A stretch of 64,000 bases of DNA, taken from contig CP136067.1 of assembly GCA_032622095.1 (NCBI GenBank), positions 61,144,893 to 61,208,892 of the forward strand, read 5' to 3'. The notes below the pieces were generated by a model. It worked only from the letters and a program-made list of their open reading frames with translations, searched no databases and was not told the origin of the DNA. This document shows positions 25,211 to 40,690 of the stretch, piece by piece. The stretch is from Siphonodentalium dalli (lineage: Eukaryota > Mollusca > Scaphopoda > Gadilida > Siphonodentaliidae). The first letter of the stretch is position 1. The number at the start of each line of letters is the position of its first letter. The position numbers and the translations under genes were made by a program.

Positions 25211-27040
25211 CATATTACATGGTGAGTCATCAGGTTCAATATGGATATCTTGGAACTTTTCTGTGAATTATACATACAGGTACATGTACCATCCTCTAGA
25301 TAAAGATTATAGACAGAAACACTAGCTAAGAGAAATTAAGGGTTAAAACAAGAAGATATCCATTTAAAACCTCGCAGACTATTTCAATTCCACCATCAAC
25401 ATGCCATAAGACTTCAAGGAAGAAGGAGAGATACAATATGGATTTTGCTGTTCCCAGTTATACTAATGTAAAGCTAACAGGCTGCTGTTTTTCTACCAAC
25501 TAGTCGCCACATTGAAGTTTGTGAGATATTCTGAATGATGCACTGACTGTTCACATTGGAAGCAATCCAAGACACACTCCACAGGAGAACTAGCGATATT
25601 TGCCTCGAGAGGCAATAGAGTACAGCAGTAGAGGCATCACACTCGAGTCAGGGATGTAGGGTATTAAGGATTTAAAATAAAGCAGTGTTTCAAAACTCTC
25701 ACTACAATATTCTGATATATCCTTAAAATTGTAATAATGTTACAACGTAGTAGAGAAAATATATTAGTATATGACATCACTTAACCCTTGAAGATTCAAA
25801 TTTTATAACAGCCCTATGATTAGATGATGCACTGGTATAGATGATTACACAAAAGAGTTGATTTGTCATATTGTCTTTTGGTATCCACATGTACGGTACA
25901 TGTACTGGATATAATCTACAAGTCCTGGCTTTTGGAAAAATTGCAGTTGCATTTCCTTAACTCTTGCCAAATTATACATGTAGAAGAGCAGGGTCACGTG
26001 GAAATTTCTGAAAAATTTAATAATAGTACAAGGCGGAATGAAAGTGGTCGGTGGAAACATCAATTCTCAAAGAAAAATCGATATCATATGGAAGATGTAA
26101 AAATAACTTCAACATTTATTGTTCAAGACTTGAGTAAAAAGTAGTTTTCGCAATTAACATGCTTAAAATTGATACATGCACGGGACAATGTGACCCTCGT
26201 TGTCTACATGACGCATGTACACAACATCTCAAATGAAAATTCCACATTTTCTTATAATTAAACTATTTGTATAGCATTTTTTAATCGAATTTAGAACAGA
26301 GCGATGAACTTTTTAAAACGTGCAGACCCGAACAAGCATTGTGCAGGGTGTATTTTTCTGATAAAATAAATTAAGGTACAGGTACCTTTATTTGGCACAC
26401 ACGAGTACATGTATCTGATCTGGGTTTTGAATAATCTAGTTGTAGACAAAACAATTCAAGTTCCATGTTCAGCTTTATTTTCCATTATATTAATTAACCC
26501 TTTGAACCCTGACACCCCACAGCGATCGATACACTGACCCGAGGCTCCCTGTGATATTTTCTCTTGACTTAAACAGTGGTCTTATCGCATGATGTTGGTT
26601 ATATATAAATTGTGACAAGGTTTGAAAATTCACAGGTTTGTCCCCCACGGATCGCTGATCGGGAGACTTTGCCACAAGGAAATTCCTTGTCAACGGTTGC
26701 TAGGCAACTGCCCGGAATTGACTGGAAAATGCAATTTAATATAGTTTATAGTGTTGTAATTCAATGCCAGTGATTGCATTTTAGATGCAGGTAAATACAC
26801 TAATGTGAAGTTTGAGATATACCCGACCAGAAGATTGAACCAAATGTCTTATTTAAGGATACATGTAGCAACGGTTGCCAAGCATATAGCACAAATGATC
26901 GAATGACACCATTGCACTAACCATTAAGTAGTATTTTTGCCTTAATTTAGACAGTGTCTTGTCGCATGGTGTTGGTTGTGTTCAAGGGGGGGGGGGGGGG
27001 CACATGTCTGAATCTGTGCAGACATGTTATGCTTGGACCA
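25211..27040. other. Intronic DNA, no exon recognised
   Basis: Mostly non-repetitive. Palindromic TACATGTAC and GTACATGTAC words are frequent (25260-25300, 25880-25910, 26380-26420). A 93-codon plus-strand ORF at 25863-26144 has no recognisable domain and no splice support. A poly-G run lies at 26986-27000. Confidence 0.4.
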
Positions 27041-27044
27041 CTAA

Positions 27045-27180
27045 GGCCTAAAAAAAAAAGATGTTTGTTTCCGCTAACCCGACCGACCCTGTTTTAAACC
27101 CCCGACCCTAAACTTTTTATTGCCATTGCCAAAAAAAACAACAAAATTTCAATTTTTTTTCAATTTAGGTCCCAATTCAT
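27045..27180 (+). mobile_element. Left end of a GGCC-terminus element
   Basis: TAA then GGCCTAAAAAAAAAAG, TTTCCGCTAACCCGACCGAC closely resembles the left end of the element at 21616 (GGCCAAAAAAAAAA ... TTTCCGGTTACCCGACCGAC). I could not find the matching right end, so it may be truncated or its right end may be eroded. Confidence 0.6.
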
Positions 27181-27696
27181 ATCATAGCAAGATGCAAAAC
27201 ATTAATATAAGTTTAAAAAAAGATATAAGTTTAACAGTTGGAATCATACCGTACTGTAAAGTATGTTTGGCTTTATCTAGCTTTCATCTGTGAAAACTTC
27301 AAATAGTTTTGAGTTCAGGTTTGTTATCATTCAGCCTGGGACTAATATGTGATAGGTCCCTGATTCAGCCTTCAGACTTCAGTATTTCAATCAATACAGT
27401 ACAGGAACATTAACAATTTGATCAATTCAACCTGGTTATCAGGTGTGATATCATAATACCAGATGAAAAATTAACATAGAGATTAGTACTATAAATAGTA
27501 ATTACTAACTTAATAGACATTGTTTCTGTACCACATGTAGTATATTATGAATGTGTCTCACTTGAATTTTATAAAATAGCCTATTATATGAACTAGAGTG
27601 ATAATGGTAAGTCTCATTTCAAGCAGGATAGTCATAGTCCATTGAACCAAAAGATATCTGACAATATCTTATAAGCATTTCCAATCCATACATATA

Positions 27697-28372
27697 AAAC
27701 AAGAGATCGACTGTCGTCCGGTGCATACCCTCTTAGCGCATACCGCCTGATGTGGGCATATCTATAACTTATGATTGCTATACTCAGACAGATGGACCCA
27801 AAAAATCAGCATTTTCATGTAAACAAAGATGAATAACTTTAAAACAAAAAACCAAAACAAAACAGTTGAATATGCCATTAAATGTCCTCATAGTGGTGAA
27901 CATCCATACAAAATTTCATTGAGATCCGAGCATTACTGTTCAAGTTATGACCTCAGAACAGATGTCGGATGGACCAAACAACCAACATTTCCAGATAAAC
28001 AAAGATGAATAACTCTAGAATGGAAAAGCGGAACAGAACAATGGAACCCTCTATTGAATGTCCTCATAGTAGTGAACATCCATACCAAATTTCATTGAGA
28101 TCCCAGCACAACTGTTGAAGTTACGACATGAACAGACACCAGACGGACCAAAAAGCCAATATTTCCAGATAAACAAAGATGTATAAATCTAGAATGGAAA
28201 TTCGAACAAAACGATGGAACCCTCTTTTAATGTCCTCATAGTAGTGAACATCCATACCTAATTTCATTGAGATCCGAGTACTACTGTTCAAGTTATGACA
28301 TGAACAGACATCGGATGGACAGACACACGGACGGACGGGTGCAAAACAGTAAATTGTAAAGGGGTATAAAAA
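27697..28372 (+). repeat. Family C repeat, copy 2
   Basis: Begins AACAAGAGATCGACTGTCGT, contains three to four of the same about 180 bp monomers as 23663-24925, and ends in GGACAGACACACGGACGGAC with a degraded hairpin (AAAGGGGTATAAAA). Confidence 0.85.
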
Positions 28373-28499
28373 ATTTCCAAAGTTATGCTTGAGAAACTTG
28401 ATCAAATTGACCTCTCAGTAAAATTCAAAATACTGACTTTGCCCTAGATTAGCTCTAAATGCAACAAATTTTCCAGGGTGAGAACCCCCACCATCAGCA

Positions 28500-29029
28500 G
28501 GGGGGGGGGGGGGGGGGGGGGGTCACATATAGACTAGTATATATGTAAATATTAAAGCATATGTAAGATTGAATTGGAGTTTATAGTTTCTCTGTCATCT
28601 GGGTTAACAAGATTGGGGCTTAGAAGTGCATAGTTCGGTTATTGACAAGTATTATACAGTTATTTTTAAAGATACTGAATTTTTTTTGTTTTGAAACCAG
28701 TTAAATCGAGCCCTGGTTCCTTTTATAAGAGTGATTTACGGTGACCCATTCACCCATATTTTGAGAGGCGATGATTAGTGAGTGCTACCGGTATACTGGA
28801 ATGTTGTAAACAACTTGGTGGCATTTCTAACCAAAGTTCCTTTCGGGGGTCGATTTAACTTTTTTAATTTGCATAGCATTTTGCAGAACTTGGTATATTT
28901 TGTATAGCATTCCCTACATATTTTTTCAATGTAAATTGGTTAGCAGAAATTGCAAATTGTGATGAGAACCCAGTTAAATCGATCCCTGGTTCCTTTTATA
29001 ATACTGGCTCTGGGGGGGGGGGGGGGGGG
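28500..29029. repeat. Two poly-G runs next to HIPK exon
   Basis: G23 at 28500-28522 and G18 at 29012-29029. The second ends 36 bp from the 5' splice site of exon 29066-30040, so the HIPK pre-mRNA (minus strand) carries a C18 tract just inside the intron. The surrounding 28.4-29.0 kb has two copies of TTAAATCGA[GT]CCCTGGTTCC and no exon. Confidence 0.85.
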
Positions 29030-29064
29030 ACTTGATCAAGGGCAATTAAAATAATAGGTTCTTA

Positions 29065-32500
<3,436 letters not shown>

Positions 32501-32509
32501 AAAATGAGG

Positions 32510-33300
32510 TGGCATCAGAGATGCTGTGTCTCGTTTTTGGTGGCTTACCGCCAATTGGTGTGCATCAGTATCGGTAGACTAATTAATAGGTAAAATCGAA
32601 AAATGACTAATTAGGGCCATAACTCCATAAAATTTTATCGGGCCAGGCTGGTTTTCGAACTCGTCCCGAAATATTCTTGGCAAGTATGTCTATTCCAAAT
32701 TTTAAACAAATCGGAGGACGTTTGTTGAAGTTATCGCGCTAACGAGCTAAAAATTAACGAAAAATGACTAATTAAGGGCCATAACTCTATCAAATTTTAT
32801 TGGGCCAGGCTGGTTTTCGAACTCGTCCAGGATATTATTGGAAGACACTTATATACCAAATTTTAGTTGAATCGGATGACGTTTGTTGAAGTTATCGCGC
32901 TAACGAGCTCAAAATTCATACAAAATGACTACTTTAATAAGGACCATATCTCTATCAAATTTTATCGGACCAGGCCGGTTTTCGAACTCGTCCGAGATAT
33001 TCTTGGGAGACACCTATATCCCAAATTTAAATCGAATCAGATAACGTTTGTTGAAGTTGTTGCGCTAACGAGCCTAAAATCAGTGAAAAATGGCAAAGGG
33101 CCATAACTCTGTAATAAATGTGCGGACGAACCCGATTTTTTTGTCTGCAGCTTACGTGCATGGATATGTACTCACACACCAAATTTTATTTTAATCCGTC
33201 AATAAACGGTTGAGTTATAAGCAAAACACGCCGCCCGCCCGTCCGCCGCCTGCCCACCATCAAACTATGAGTCGAGTTTTGGAAAAAAACTCGACTAAAA
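32510..33300 (+). repeat. Tandem array of about 160 bp monomers with terminal hairpin (family D)
   Basis: Three full monomers plus a different end block: GGGCCATAACTC, TTTTATCGGGCCAGGCTGG, TTTTCGAACTCGTCC, CGTTTGTTGAAGTTATCGCG, CTAACGAGC. Ends CCGCCCGCCCGTCCGCC, CATCAAACTATGA and a hairpin at 33269-33297 (GAGTCGAGTTTT pairing with AAAACTCGACT) followed by AAAA. Starts near GGTGGCATCAGAGATGCTGT. Related pieces are at 11490-12055 and 25010-25210. Confidence 0.87.
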
Positions 33301-33901
33301 ATGTTAAAGAGCGTTCATGATTAATGCCGATTGGAAGTAAAGATATTATTTTGTATACTCCTGCATGGTGTAAATTCAAACGCGACATGTTTAAACGTGT
33401 ATGGCTTCATGATTATGATCCATGCAGTCCTGGTAATAAGACATGTAGACAAAAGCAACAATTTCCTCACCAGTTTTGCCTGAAGATTACAAAGACACGT
33501 ATATATATATAGTTACAGAAACCACCTGGTTCATGACTGATTTTAGTGACCACGGAATAACTGGCTGGGCAATAATCTCGAATTCCTTTAGTCGCTGAAT
33601 AACGCGTTCAATATGGACACGTAATTTGGTAATAGTTCAGGTATTCGTGACTTCAGACCTGCATGTTCAAATGTTTTCCTTTGTCCCATGCAGTTAAATT
33701 TTTTTGTGAACGGTGGAGTGTTCAACGTTCAGTAATTGGGGTCCCAAAAGTATACAACAGTAAACTTTTACAATTCTGGACCCCATATTATGTAGTGAAT
33801 TATTTTTAAATTGAGGCTGATGTATACAACACTGAAGGTCCTATATATGTAATCTATGACACTAATGCACATTTGCTGTTGAATCCTGGTATTGTAAAAC
33901 T

Positions 33902-34294
33902 GTGATCGGGCAATGGGAACGGGACAACACGCACCAAAGACAAACCGCAAACAAAAACAAGACAGTCAATGACTGTGGGGTCGCTCACCAGACTGCAAAG
34001 ACTGATAAGACTGGGACTCTGGAGACCAAAACAGTGAGCACTTTTCATAATCACTTTAAAAGAAGTAGATTTAAACAGGATATGTGGCTAGAGAGACTTC
34101 AAGTATGTAGCTTGGTAAAAAACCACCTTGAAATTGCCAACTGTACACTACTGATCACCCCCCCTCCTCCAGCTCAACAAGTCCCCTCCCGACCGGGATC
34201 CAGACTCCCAAGTCTTAGGTTGGAATTTCACAACCGACACCTCAAACTTTCTCAATTGTTGGAAATTTCCAATCTCACAAGCGCCTTTTTCTAA
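33902..34294 (+). repeat. Repeat P, copy 3 (longest)
   Basis: Intact across the site where copy 2 carries the 5 kb transposon (GCTCACCAGACTGCAAAGAC), so it serves as the empty-site reference. The 130-codon ORF here is open but shows no domain and drifts into low-complexity C-rich sequence. Confidence 0.8.
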
Positions 34295-34474
34295 AACCAT
34301 TTAAACATGTTTGAAGCCCAATTATCCATGGACCCAAAACACAATACATGTATGTCAGACCAATCAGTCAGGTGGTTCCAAGGTAGATGTTTTAATGAAT
34401 TTGGTATTTCTATGATTTTATTGGACACAAAAGTGTTAACTCCCCATAGACTGCCATTTCTTGACCTCATTTTA

Positions 34475-34930
34475 ACAAATCTGTATCTCAGTCACTAAAG
34501 GATCTTCCTGATTCCTCCATACTATATGTAAGCTAAATAGTCCAAAATCCCTTGAGAAGACATTTTAAGAATTACTATAGAGACATATAGTTATGTCCCT
34601 GGTCCCACCCTTTTAACCTGGTGACCCCATCTGAATAAATTTGAATCCCAGACACCAAAGAACCCTTCATACATATCATAAATATCAGTCAAATAGACCT
34701 GATGGTCCTTGTGAAGGAAGCATATTAAGAGGGAAACTGTCCTTCGCTTGGCCCCTATTTGACCAAGTGACCCCATTAAAAAAATCTGAATTGCAGTCAA
34801 GGAAGAACATTCCATTCTATATAAGCCAACTAGTTCTTGCAAACATATTTTAAGAATTACTATGTAGTGAAATAATTAAGTCTCTTGCTCTGTCCTTATT
34901 TGACTTTGTGATCCCATTTTCACAAATCTG
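34475..34930 (+). repeat. Family G monomers, diverged
   Basis: Three degraded monomers (AACAAATCTGTATCTCAGTC, ATATGTAAGCTAAATAG, GAATTACTATAGAGA, TTATGTCCCTGGTCCCACC). The terminal hairpin is absent; the sequence passes into the hairpin array at about 34930. Confidence 0.75.
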
Positions 34931-35909
34931 ATAAGGATCAAAATTAAGTTCCCCAGTTGAAGTTGGTGATATTCACCCATTGGGCACCTCATTTATGAAT
35001 TTTATCTTCTGCAAATTAGGGGATATAGAAACTTCCTAGAAGGGAAATTTAACTAACAACAATGTAAATTTGATACTATAGATACTTCCCAGAAGATGAG
35101 GCCTAAGCAGAATGAGGTCGTCAGAGGGTGAATTTGGTGATGCTAGCCTGCTGTGCCGGATAGCATCACAAAAAGCGTGTCTGTTCCTACATTGTGTATG
35201 CCTGGCCTCAAGCAACACAATGTATTATACAACAAGCCTTGAAATAGTGTGATAGTGTGTCTGTCATTTGCAGAGTGAGGTCCCCAGAGGGTGAATTTAG
35301 TGACGCTAAATTCACCCTCTGGGGACCTCATTCTGATAAAGTCCTCAACTGCTATGGAAGACCTAGAATAAAATTGAATTTCCCCAGTTGAAGTTGGTGA
35401 TGTTCACCCATTGGGCCCCTCAATTATGAATTTTATCTTCTGCAAATTAGGGGATATAGAAACTTCCTAGAAGGGAAATTTAACTAACAACAATGTAAAT
35501 TTGATACTATAGATACTTCCCAGAAGATGAGGCCTAAGCAGAATGAGGTCCCCAAATGGTGAATTTGGTGATGCTAGCCTTGAATCAAGCTTTGAAATAG
35601 TCTGTCTGTTATTTGCAGAATGAGGTACCCAGAGGGTGAATTTAGTGAGGCTATCCTGCACAGCGGGCTAGTATCACTAAATTCACCCTCTGGGGACCTC
35701 ATTCTGATAAAGGCCCTCAACTGCTATGGAAGACCTAGAATAAGATTGAAGTTCCCCAGTTGAAATTGGTGATGTTCACCCATTGGGCACCTCAATCATG
35801 AATTTTATCTTCTGCAAATTAAGGGATACAGAAACTTCCTAGAAGGGAAATTTAACTAACAACAATGTAAATTTGATACTATAGATACTTCCCAGAAGAT
35901 GAGGCCTAA
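34930..35909 (+). repeat. Tandem array of hairpin-bearing units (family H)
   Basis: Three direct units start near 34950, 35380 and 35745 (TCCCCAGTTGAA[AG]TTGGTGAT, CACCCATTGGGC, TTTTATCTTCTGCAAATTA, CTTCCTAGAAGGGAAATTTA, ACTTCCCAGAAGATGAGGCC). Between them are inverted repeats of GAGGT...CCAGAGGGTGAATTTAG. The one at 35277-35329 is a perfect 24-bp stem with loop TGACG; another pairs 35627-35653 with 35678-35703 around a CTGCACAGCGGG-like loop. The third unit is split by the transposon at 35910 and resumes at 38481. Confidence 0.9.
35277..35329. repeat. Perfect 24-bp hairpin
   Basis: Arms 35277-35300 and 35306-35329 are exact reverse complements, separated only by TGACG. Copies with longer loops surround it, so this is a member whose loop was lost or contracted. 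Confidence 0.97.
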
Positions 35910-38480
35910 TAGTCCAGGCACATAAGGTTTCACTAGTGTAAAAAATCGGGGAAAACTGATTTTTTCAGGGATCAATAAGAACATGTTTATGAACAACGTG
36001 TCAAAAGTCCCCTAAAATCCGAGTTGAGCTTTTTGAGATATCTTGATTGTTCGGAATGGTTCAAATTCTGAAGCATCTCCATCAGGCCATATGGGAATGC
36101 AGTCATGTGTAGATCAATTAATTCCAAATTCATAATACATTGACATACATACAAACAATGCTTAGCCGTGAACCATATAAGTTGAATTGAAGTCCCAAAA
36201 TGGCCGCCAAAATGGCCAAAATAGAATGAAATTTACATTTTATGCATAATTGAATAGCTAGTCCCATAAGAGTGACAACACGCTCGAAATATGTGAGGAA
36301 GAATGATTGCAGAGAATAAGAGAAACATTTTATCGGGTATGTGCGAATTATCTCTAATATATATCGCGAGAGATATAGCGAAAAGCAAGGTCTCATAAAA
36401 TGGTTAAATCTGGACTTTTTGACCGCAAAGAAACGGGAGAATAAGGCAAATTATTCTGCACTATTTATCTTGAATCGTGTGATATATATGTACACTACAC
36501 TGTAAAATGAAATTTAATAGCGAAGAATTGATTCTGTGACCTTTCATAGAAGCCGAAATATATGTGCTCATAGCAGTATCACTAATGTGACCGGTCATCG
36601 TTTCTTTTGATATATACACCATCAAACCTTTCGAAATACACTGCTATAGAGCAGTATGAGAGATATTCATAGAGTAATGGGTGAATTGTGTAGATTATAT
36701 TCTCCGTGTCTTAAAATATTAGTAATTTTTGCCTAAGAATAAGTAATAAAACACGAATATTTCGCTGTTATCACAAGAATGCATGGTGGTATACTATGAA
36801 AGCAATTTATCAAAACACAAAGGAGTACCATATACTTTCTTTAAAAAAATCTAAACTTGACCAAAATTGCCCACATACTCTGTGACAGAGACTGTCTTTA
36901 CACCTGGAAATAATATTTGGTTATATTCACCAAGGTCACATATACGCGAAGGGTACTATGTTTTCTGCAACCGCATTACCGTGTGTATCCCTTCTCCCTA
37001 ATGTTACACATATCTGCTGAATTAACAACCATAACTAGCAACATTGAGTCAATGTTCAACGCTGAAATAACAGCTTTAAACGATGATCACCTGATATTTT
37101 GCACAAGTTCATGGGTGGTTTTGGCAAGATATTTTCAAACAACAAAATATGGAAAACTAATATTGTACATTGCGTAATAGCATATTCCAGTTGCAAGTTG
37201 CCGACTGAAGTAAGTTGAACAAATTGTTTACTAAGAGACCGGTTTGGAAGCAGCACGAAAATTAGTCGTATATCAAATGTACGATGTGCTGTCTATTTGA
37301 TCAGGTGTGATGCAGTGCTAATCTTTTGAAGAGGTGGCGGTTTCTTTGCAATATAATAAGAATTGCAACATACGGGTGTGGTTTATTATCATGTACAGTG
37401 ATGAACAATCCGGAAATGTAACTACTATTTATACCGCAAGGATATGCACTTAAGTTTCTGCGTTCCATTCAATAATTTATCATCACGCCGAACGAAACTA
37501 CCATACACTGTGTGGCGAAACATTACTTCGTATGTTGCATGCCCGAAATTATTATTTTTGGCCCCGACTGTAAACAGAAAACCCGAAATTTTAAAGACGT
37601 AATTCATTGGGTTTGACCTGCGTTGCAATGGCCGATAAATCCTCCACATGGGCCTGTTTTAATGAACTGTGTACCTTTAAAGATATTTAACAACAGACTT
37701 GTATATTGTTAATACGTATTTTACCTACTAGGTGGTTATATAATAAGTTGCCATCATTTCGGCTTAGCTTGGTGGTTGCGGCCATTTTGACAGCCATTTC
37801 ATGACCGCGTTTGTAGTATTCTGATCGTGTCACTATATTCGCTCTCGTACTCATATTTCACATATACTGGTATAACTTAGTAATGCATATGACTAGCTTA
37901 GACAAGATAGAATATCAAAATACGACCAGATCGTTGACAACCAGTTTCGGGGGTAGGGTAATGTTTTTACAAGTTTTGACAACTTATGATGTGCGTACTC
38001 GCTAGTTCTGCCTATTATAGCGACGGGGTGGTGTCTGTGCAGTTTTTAAAATAGATAGCTTGCGCCTATGTTTTGAGAAGCCTGAGAAATCCGACATCGA
38101 ATACATCAGTTTGTCTTCAAAATCGTCAGTATTTTGGCTCAGTGTTTTATTTCATATCTATATATGCGAAATTCATTCGATATTTCCCTTTGAATGGGTG
38201 TCGTTGGTTCGAGAATTGTATATCGAACAATATTGAGTGCTTTTTGTATACGTTTCGGCTGAAAAATTGTTACAACATCCAATTATTTCCATCATTGTGA
38301 AAAATATTGTTTTGTTTAATTATATGGAAAAAATGATGTAACTCAGAAAGCTCAAATCGGATTTTAGGGGACTTTTCGTGACGCGTCCGCGATGTTATGG
38401 CCAAAATAATAAAAAAAAAATCAGCTTTCCCCGATTTATTTCCTTACTTTTCCACTTCCATGTCTAATGTGCCTGGACTA
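35910..38480. mobile_element. 2.57 kb TIR transposon with TAA target duplication
   Basis: Both ends read TAGTCCAGGCACAT inward. TAA flanks both sides (35907-35909, 38481-38483), and the same host sequence is intact twice upstream as GAGGCCTAAGCAGAATGAGG (35100-35120 and 35529-35548), proving a 3-bp duplication. Inverted similarity continues subterminally (AATCGGGGAAAACTGATTTT left, its counterpart near 38420-38450; AAGTCCCCTAAAATCCGA near 36005 with its counterpart near 38370), so TIRs are roughly 150 bp or more with gaps. AAAATGGCCGCCAAAATGGCC lies inside at 36197-36217. ORFs of 86 and 75 codons (36917-37177, 38073-38300) have no recognisable domain, so it is probably non-autonomous. The first nine TIR bases equal those of the 5 kb element at 16170. 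Confidence 0.92.
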
Positions 38481-38483
38481 TAA

Positions 38484-38645
38484 GCAGAATGAGATCTTGA
38501 GACTCTAGATACTTCCCAGAAGATGAGGCCTAAGCGGAATAAGGTTCTCAGAGGGTGTATTTGGTTATGCTAGCCTGCTGTGTAGGATAGCGTCACTAAA
38601 TTCACCCTCTGGGAACCTCATTCTACAAATGCCAGGCACTCTTTG
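38484..38645 (+). repeat. Family H, remainder of the third unit
   Basis: Resumes GCAGAATGAGATC after the transposon, repeats ACTTCCCAGAAGATGAGGCC, and contains another imperfect hairpin: GTTCTCAGAGGGTG pairs with CACCCTCTGGGAAC around a GCTAGCCTGCTGTGTAGGAT loop. Confidence 0.85.
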
Positions 38646-38999
38646 AGAAAATGAAATTAATCTTATTTTAATGACCACTGAGTGATAATATAAACAACAA
38701 GGGTGCTTCATTGATAACACCATTAATCTCATTTAAATTATGGATGACATGAATACACTCCCTGGGGACTCTGTCTAAGGCTGCAGAAGCTCTCTTTGTC
38801 TCTCTATCTGCCTTGCCATGTGTCATGTCTATCAGTTCATAGGAGAGTTGCCTTGTAATGGGAATTTAAATAAATATACTTTATTTACCTGTGAGTTAGG
38901 ATATGAGATAGGGTGGAATGCTGTTGGTTGGGGGTGGGGTTCTGGGTCATGTGGGGGGGGGTGATATTTTTTGTTTGTATGTTAAATTGATCAAGGAGT

Positions 39000-39800
39000 T
39001 CCTGAATTTTTTATTATTTTTTGGGGAATTATGGCCCTGGCTCCACCACTATTTGACCCAGTGACCCCATTTGAACAAATCTGAACCCCAGTCATTCAAT
39101 GACCCCACATACCAAATATAAACTAAATTGGCTTAATGGTTATTGACAAGAAGTCGTTATCAGAATTACCAAGGAGGAATATAGTTATGGCCCTGGTTTC
39201 GCAACTGTTTGACACAGTGACCTCATTTGAACAAATATTAATGACAGTCACCTATGGAACATCCACCCCAAATATGATCAAAATGCAAAAATGTAATTTT
39301 TTGGTTTTTAGAGTTATGTCCCTGGCTCTGCCCCTAATTGACCCAGTGACCCAATTTGAACAAATCTGATTCCCAGTCACCCAAGGTCCCTCAGTACCAA
39401 ATATAAGCTAATTTGGCCCAATATTTTTGTAGAAGAAGTCATTGTAAGAATTACTATGAGTTATGGCCCTGGTTTCTCAACTAATTGACCGGGTGACCTC
39501 ATTTGAACAAATCTGAACACCAGTCACCCAAGGACCCTCCATACCAAATATTAGCTAAATCGGCACAATGGTTATGGACAAGAAGTTGTTGTAAGAATTA
39601 CTGTGGAGGAATAGAATTATGGCCCTGGTTTCGCAACTATTTGACCCAATGACCTCATTTGAACAAATCTGAATGAGAGTCACCTAGGGAACATCCACAC
39701 CAAATATGAACCAATTTGGTATGATGGTTTCAGAGGAGAAGATGTTTTAAAAAAAAGTTGACGGACGGACGGACAGACGGTACTACCAACATCTACCATT
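39000..39800 (+). repeat. Family G array
   Basis: Five or so monomers (AGTTATGTCCCTGGCTCTGC, CCAGTGACC[CT]CATTTGAAC, CCAAATATAAGCTAA) ending TTGACGGACGGACGGACAGA, with the terminal hairpin lost or altered. Confidence 0.82.
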
Positions 39801-39890
39801 TATGAGCTAAATAAATTATGAGCTATTTTTATCCAATTTTTACGAGTTTGCAATAGTGGTTCCAACATTTGATGTTTATGAGCTTTTTTG

Positions 39891-39987
39891 TGTCCAATAT
39901 CAAGGAGCTTTTTTGTGTCCAATATCAAGGAGCTTTCGGCGTCCAATATCAAGGAGCTTTCGGTGTCCAATATCAAGGAGGTTATGT
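39891..39987 (+). repeat. Minisatellite, 24-25 bp unit
   Basis: Four copies of GTCCAATATCAAGGAGCTTT with spacers TTTGT or CGG[CT]. The 24-bp spacing keeps a frame open (VQYQGAFG repeats), which explains the local ORF without implying a protein. Confidence 0.9.
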
Positions 39988-40299
39988 GAAATCCAAATAT
40001 GAGATTATTTCAGTCCCGTGTTACAAGTTCTTAGAAATTTCCCATAAATTCATAAACCAAACATAGGGTGGGGGCTCACTGCCCGAGGTGAAGTGTCTTT
40101 ATGTGATTCTTGGGTGACTGCTGCACCAATAGTCCACTTATTGATTTGAATTTAATATCATGATGTACTGGCAATATTCAAAATCTCACTTTTTAAATAG
40201 CTGCCAGAAGAAGACTTGTTGATATTCACTGGTCTCAGACAAACAGATGGATTGATCGATTGATTAGGGTTTAACAGAGTCTATCCTGAAACTACATGA

Positions 40300-40690
40300 C
40301 CTTCTGTACCACGGTTGCCTGGTTAAAATGGCTTATATGCCCATGTACAGCGTTAGGCCATGGGAAGAAGTGGAAAATTGTTACTTTATTTCTTAACACA
40401 ATGGGGACTAAACAAATATTATCACATATGATGCACCATGATACAGATAATTGGTTCGAATATGGGTATGCTCCGCCCATTTTTGCGAGAGTTGTGGCCC
40501 TTTTTCGACTTATTTTATTTTGAAAATTTCTCACTTTTTCGGTTTCCTGATGATATCTCAAGTTTGGATCCTTTAATTGCAAATACCGTTTTCAAGTGGA
40601 TCAGTCATATCAAGATACAGGTCAAGTTCGAATTTGAGTTTGATCCGATGATTTTTCTCAGAGTTATGGGCTTTTCGACTTTTCTTCATT
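40300..40690 (-). repeat. 'CCATAACTC' family in reverse orientation
   Basis: Read on the minus strand this matches 4500-4830: AAAGGGCCACAACTCTCGC, TCGAACTTGACCTGTATCTTG and a CGGGAAACC-like block. No coding evidence. Confidence 0.6.

Noticed and set aside
33902-34294. Coding status of repeat P (130-codon ORF, similar frame in copy 1)
   Set aside because: Similarity is no greater than expected from DNA identity of the repeat; copy 2 is a repeat fragment interrupted by a transposon, and no domain is visible.
40438-40470. tRNA-like GGTTCGAAT word
   Set aside because: No acceptor, D or anticodon stems can be drawn around it, and it belongs to a tandem repeat family.
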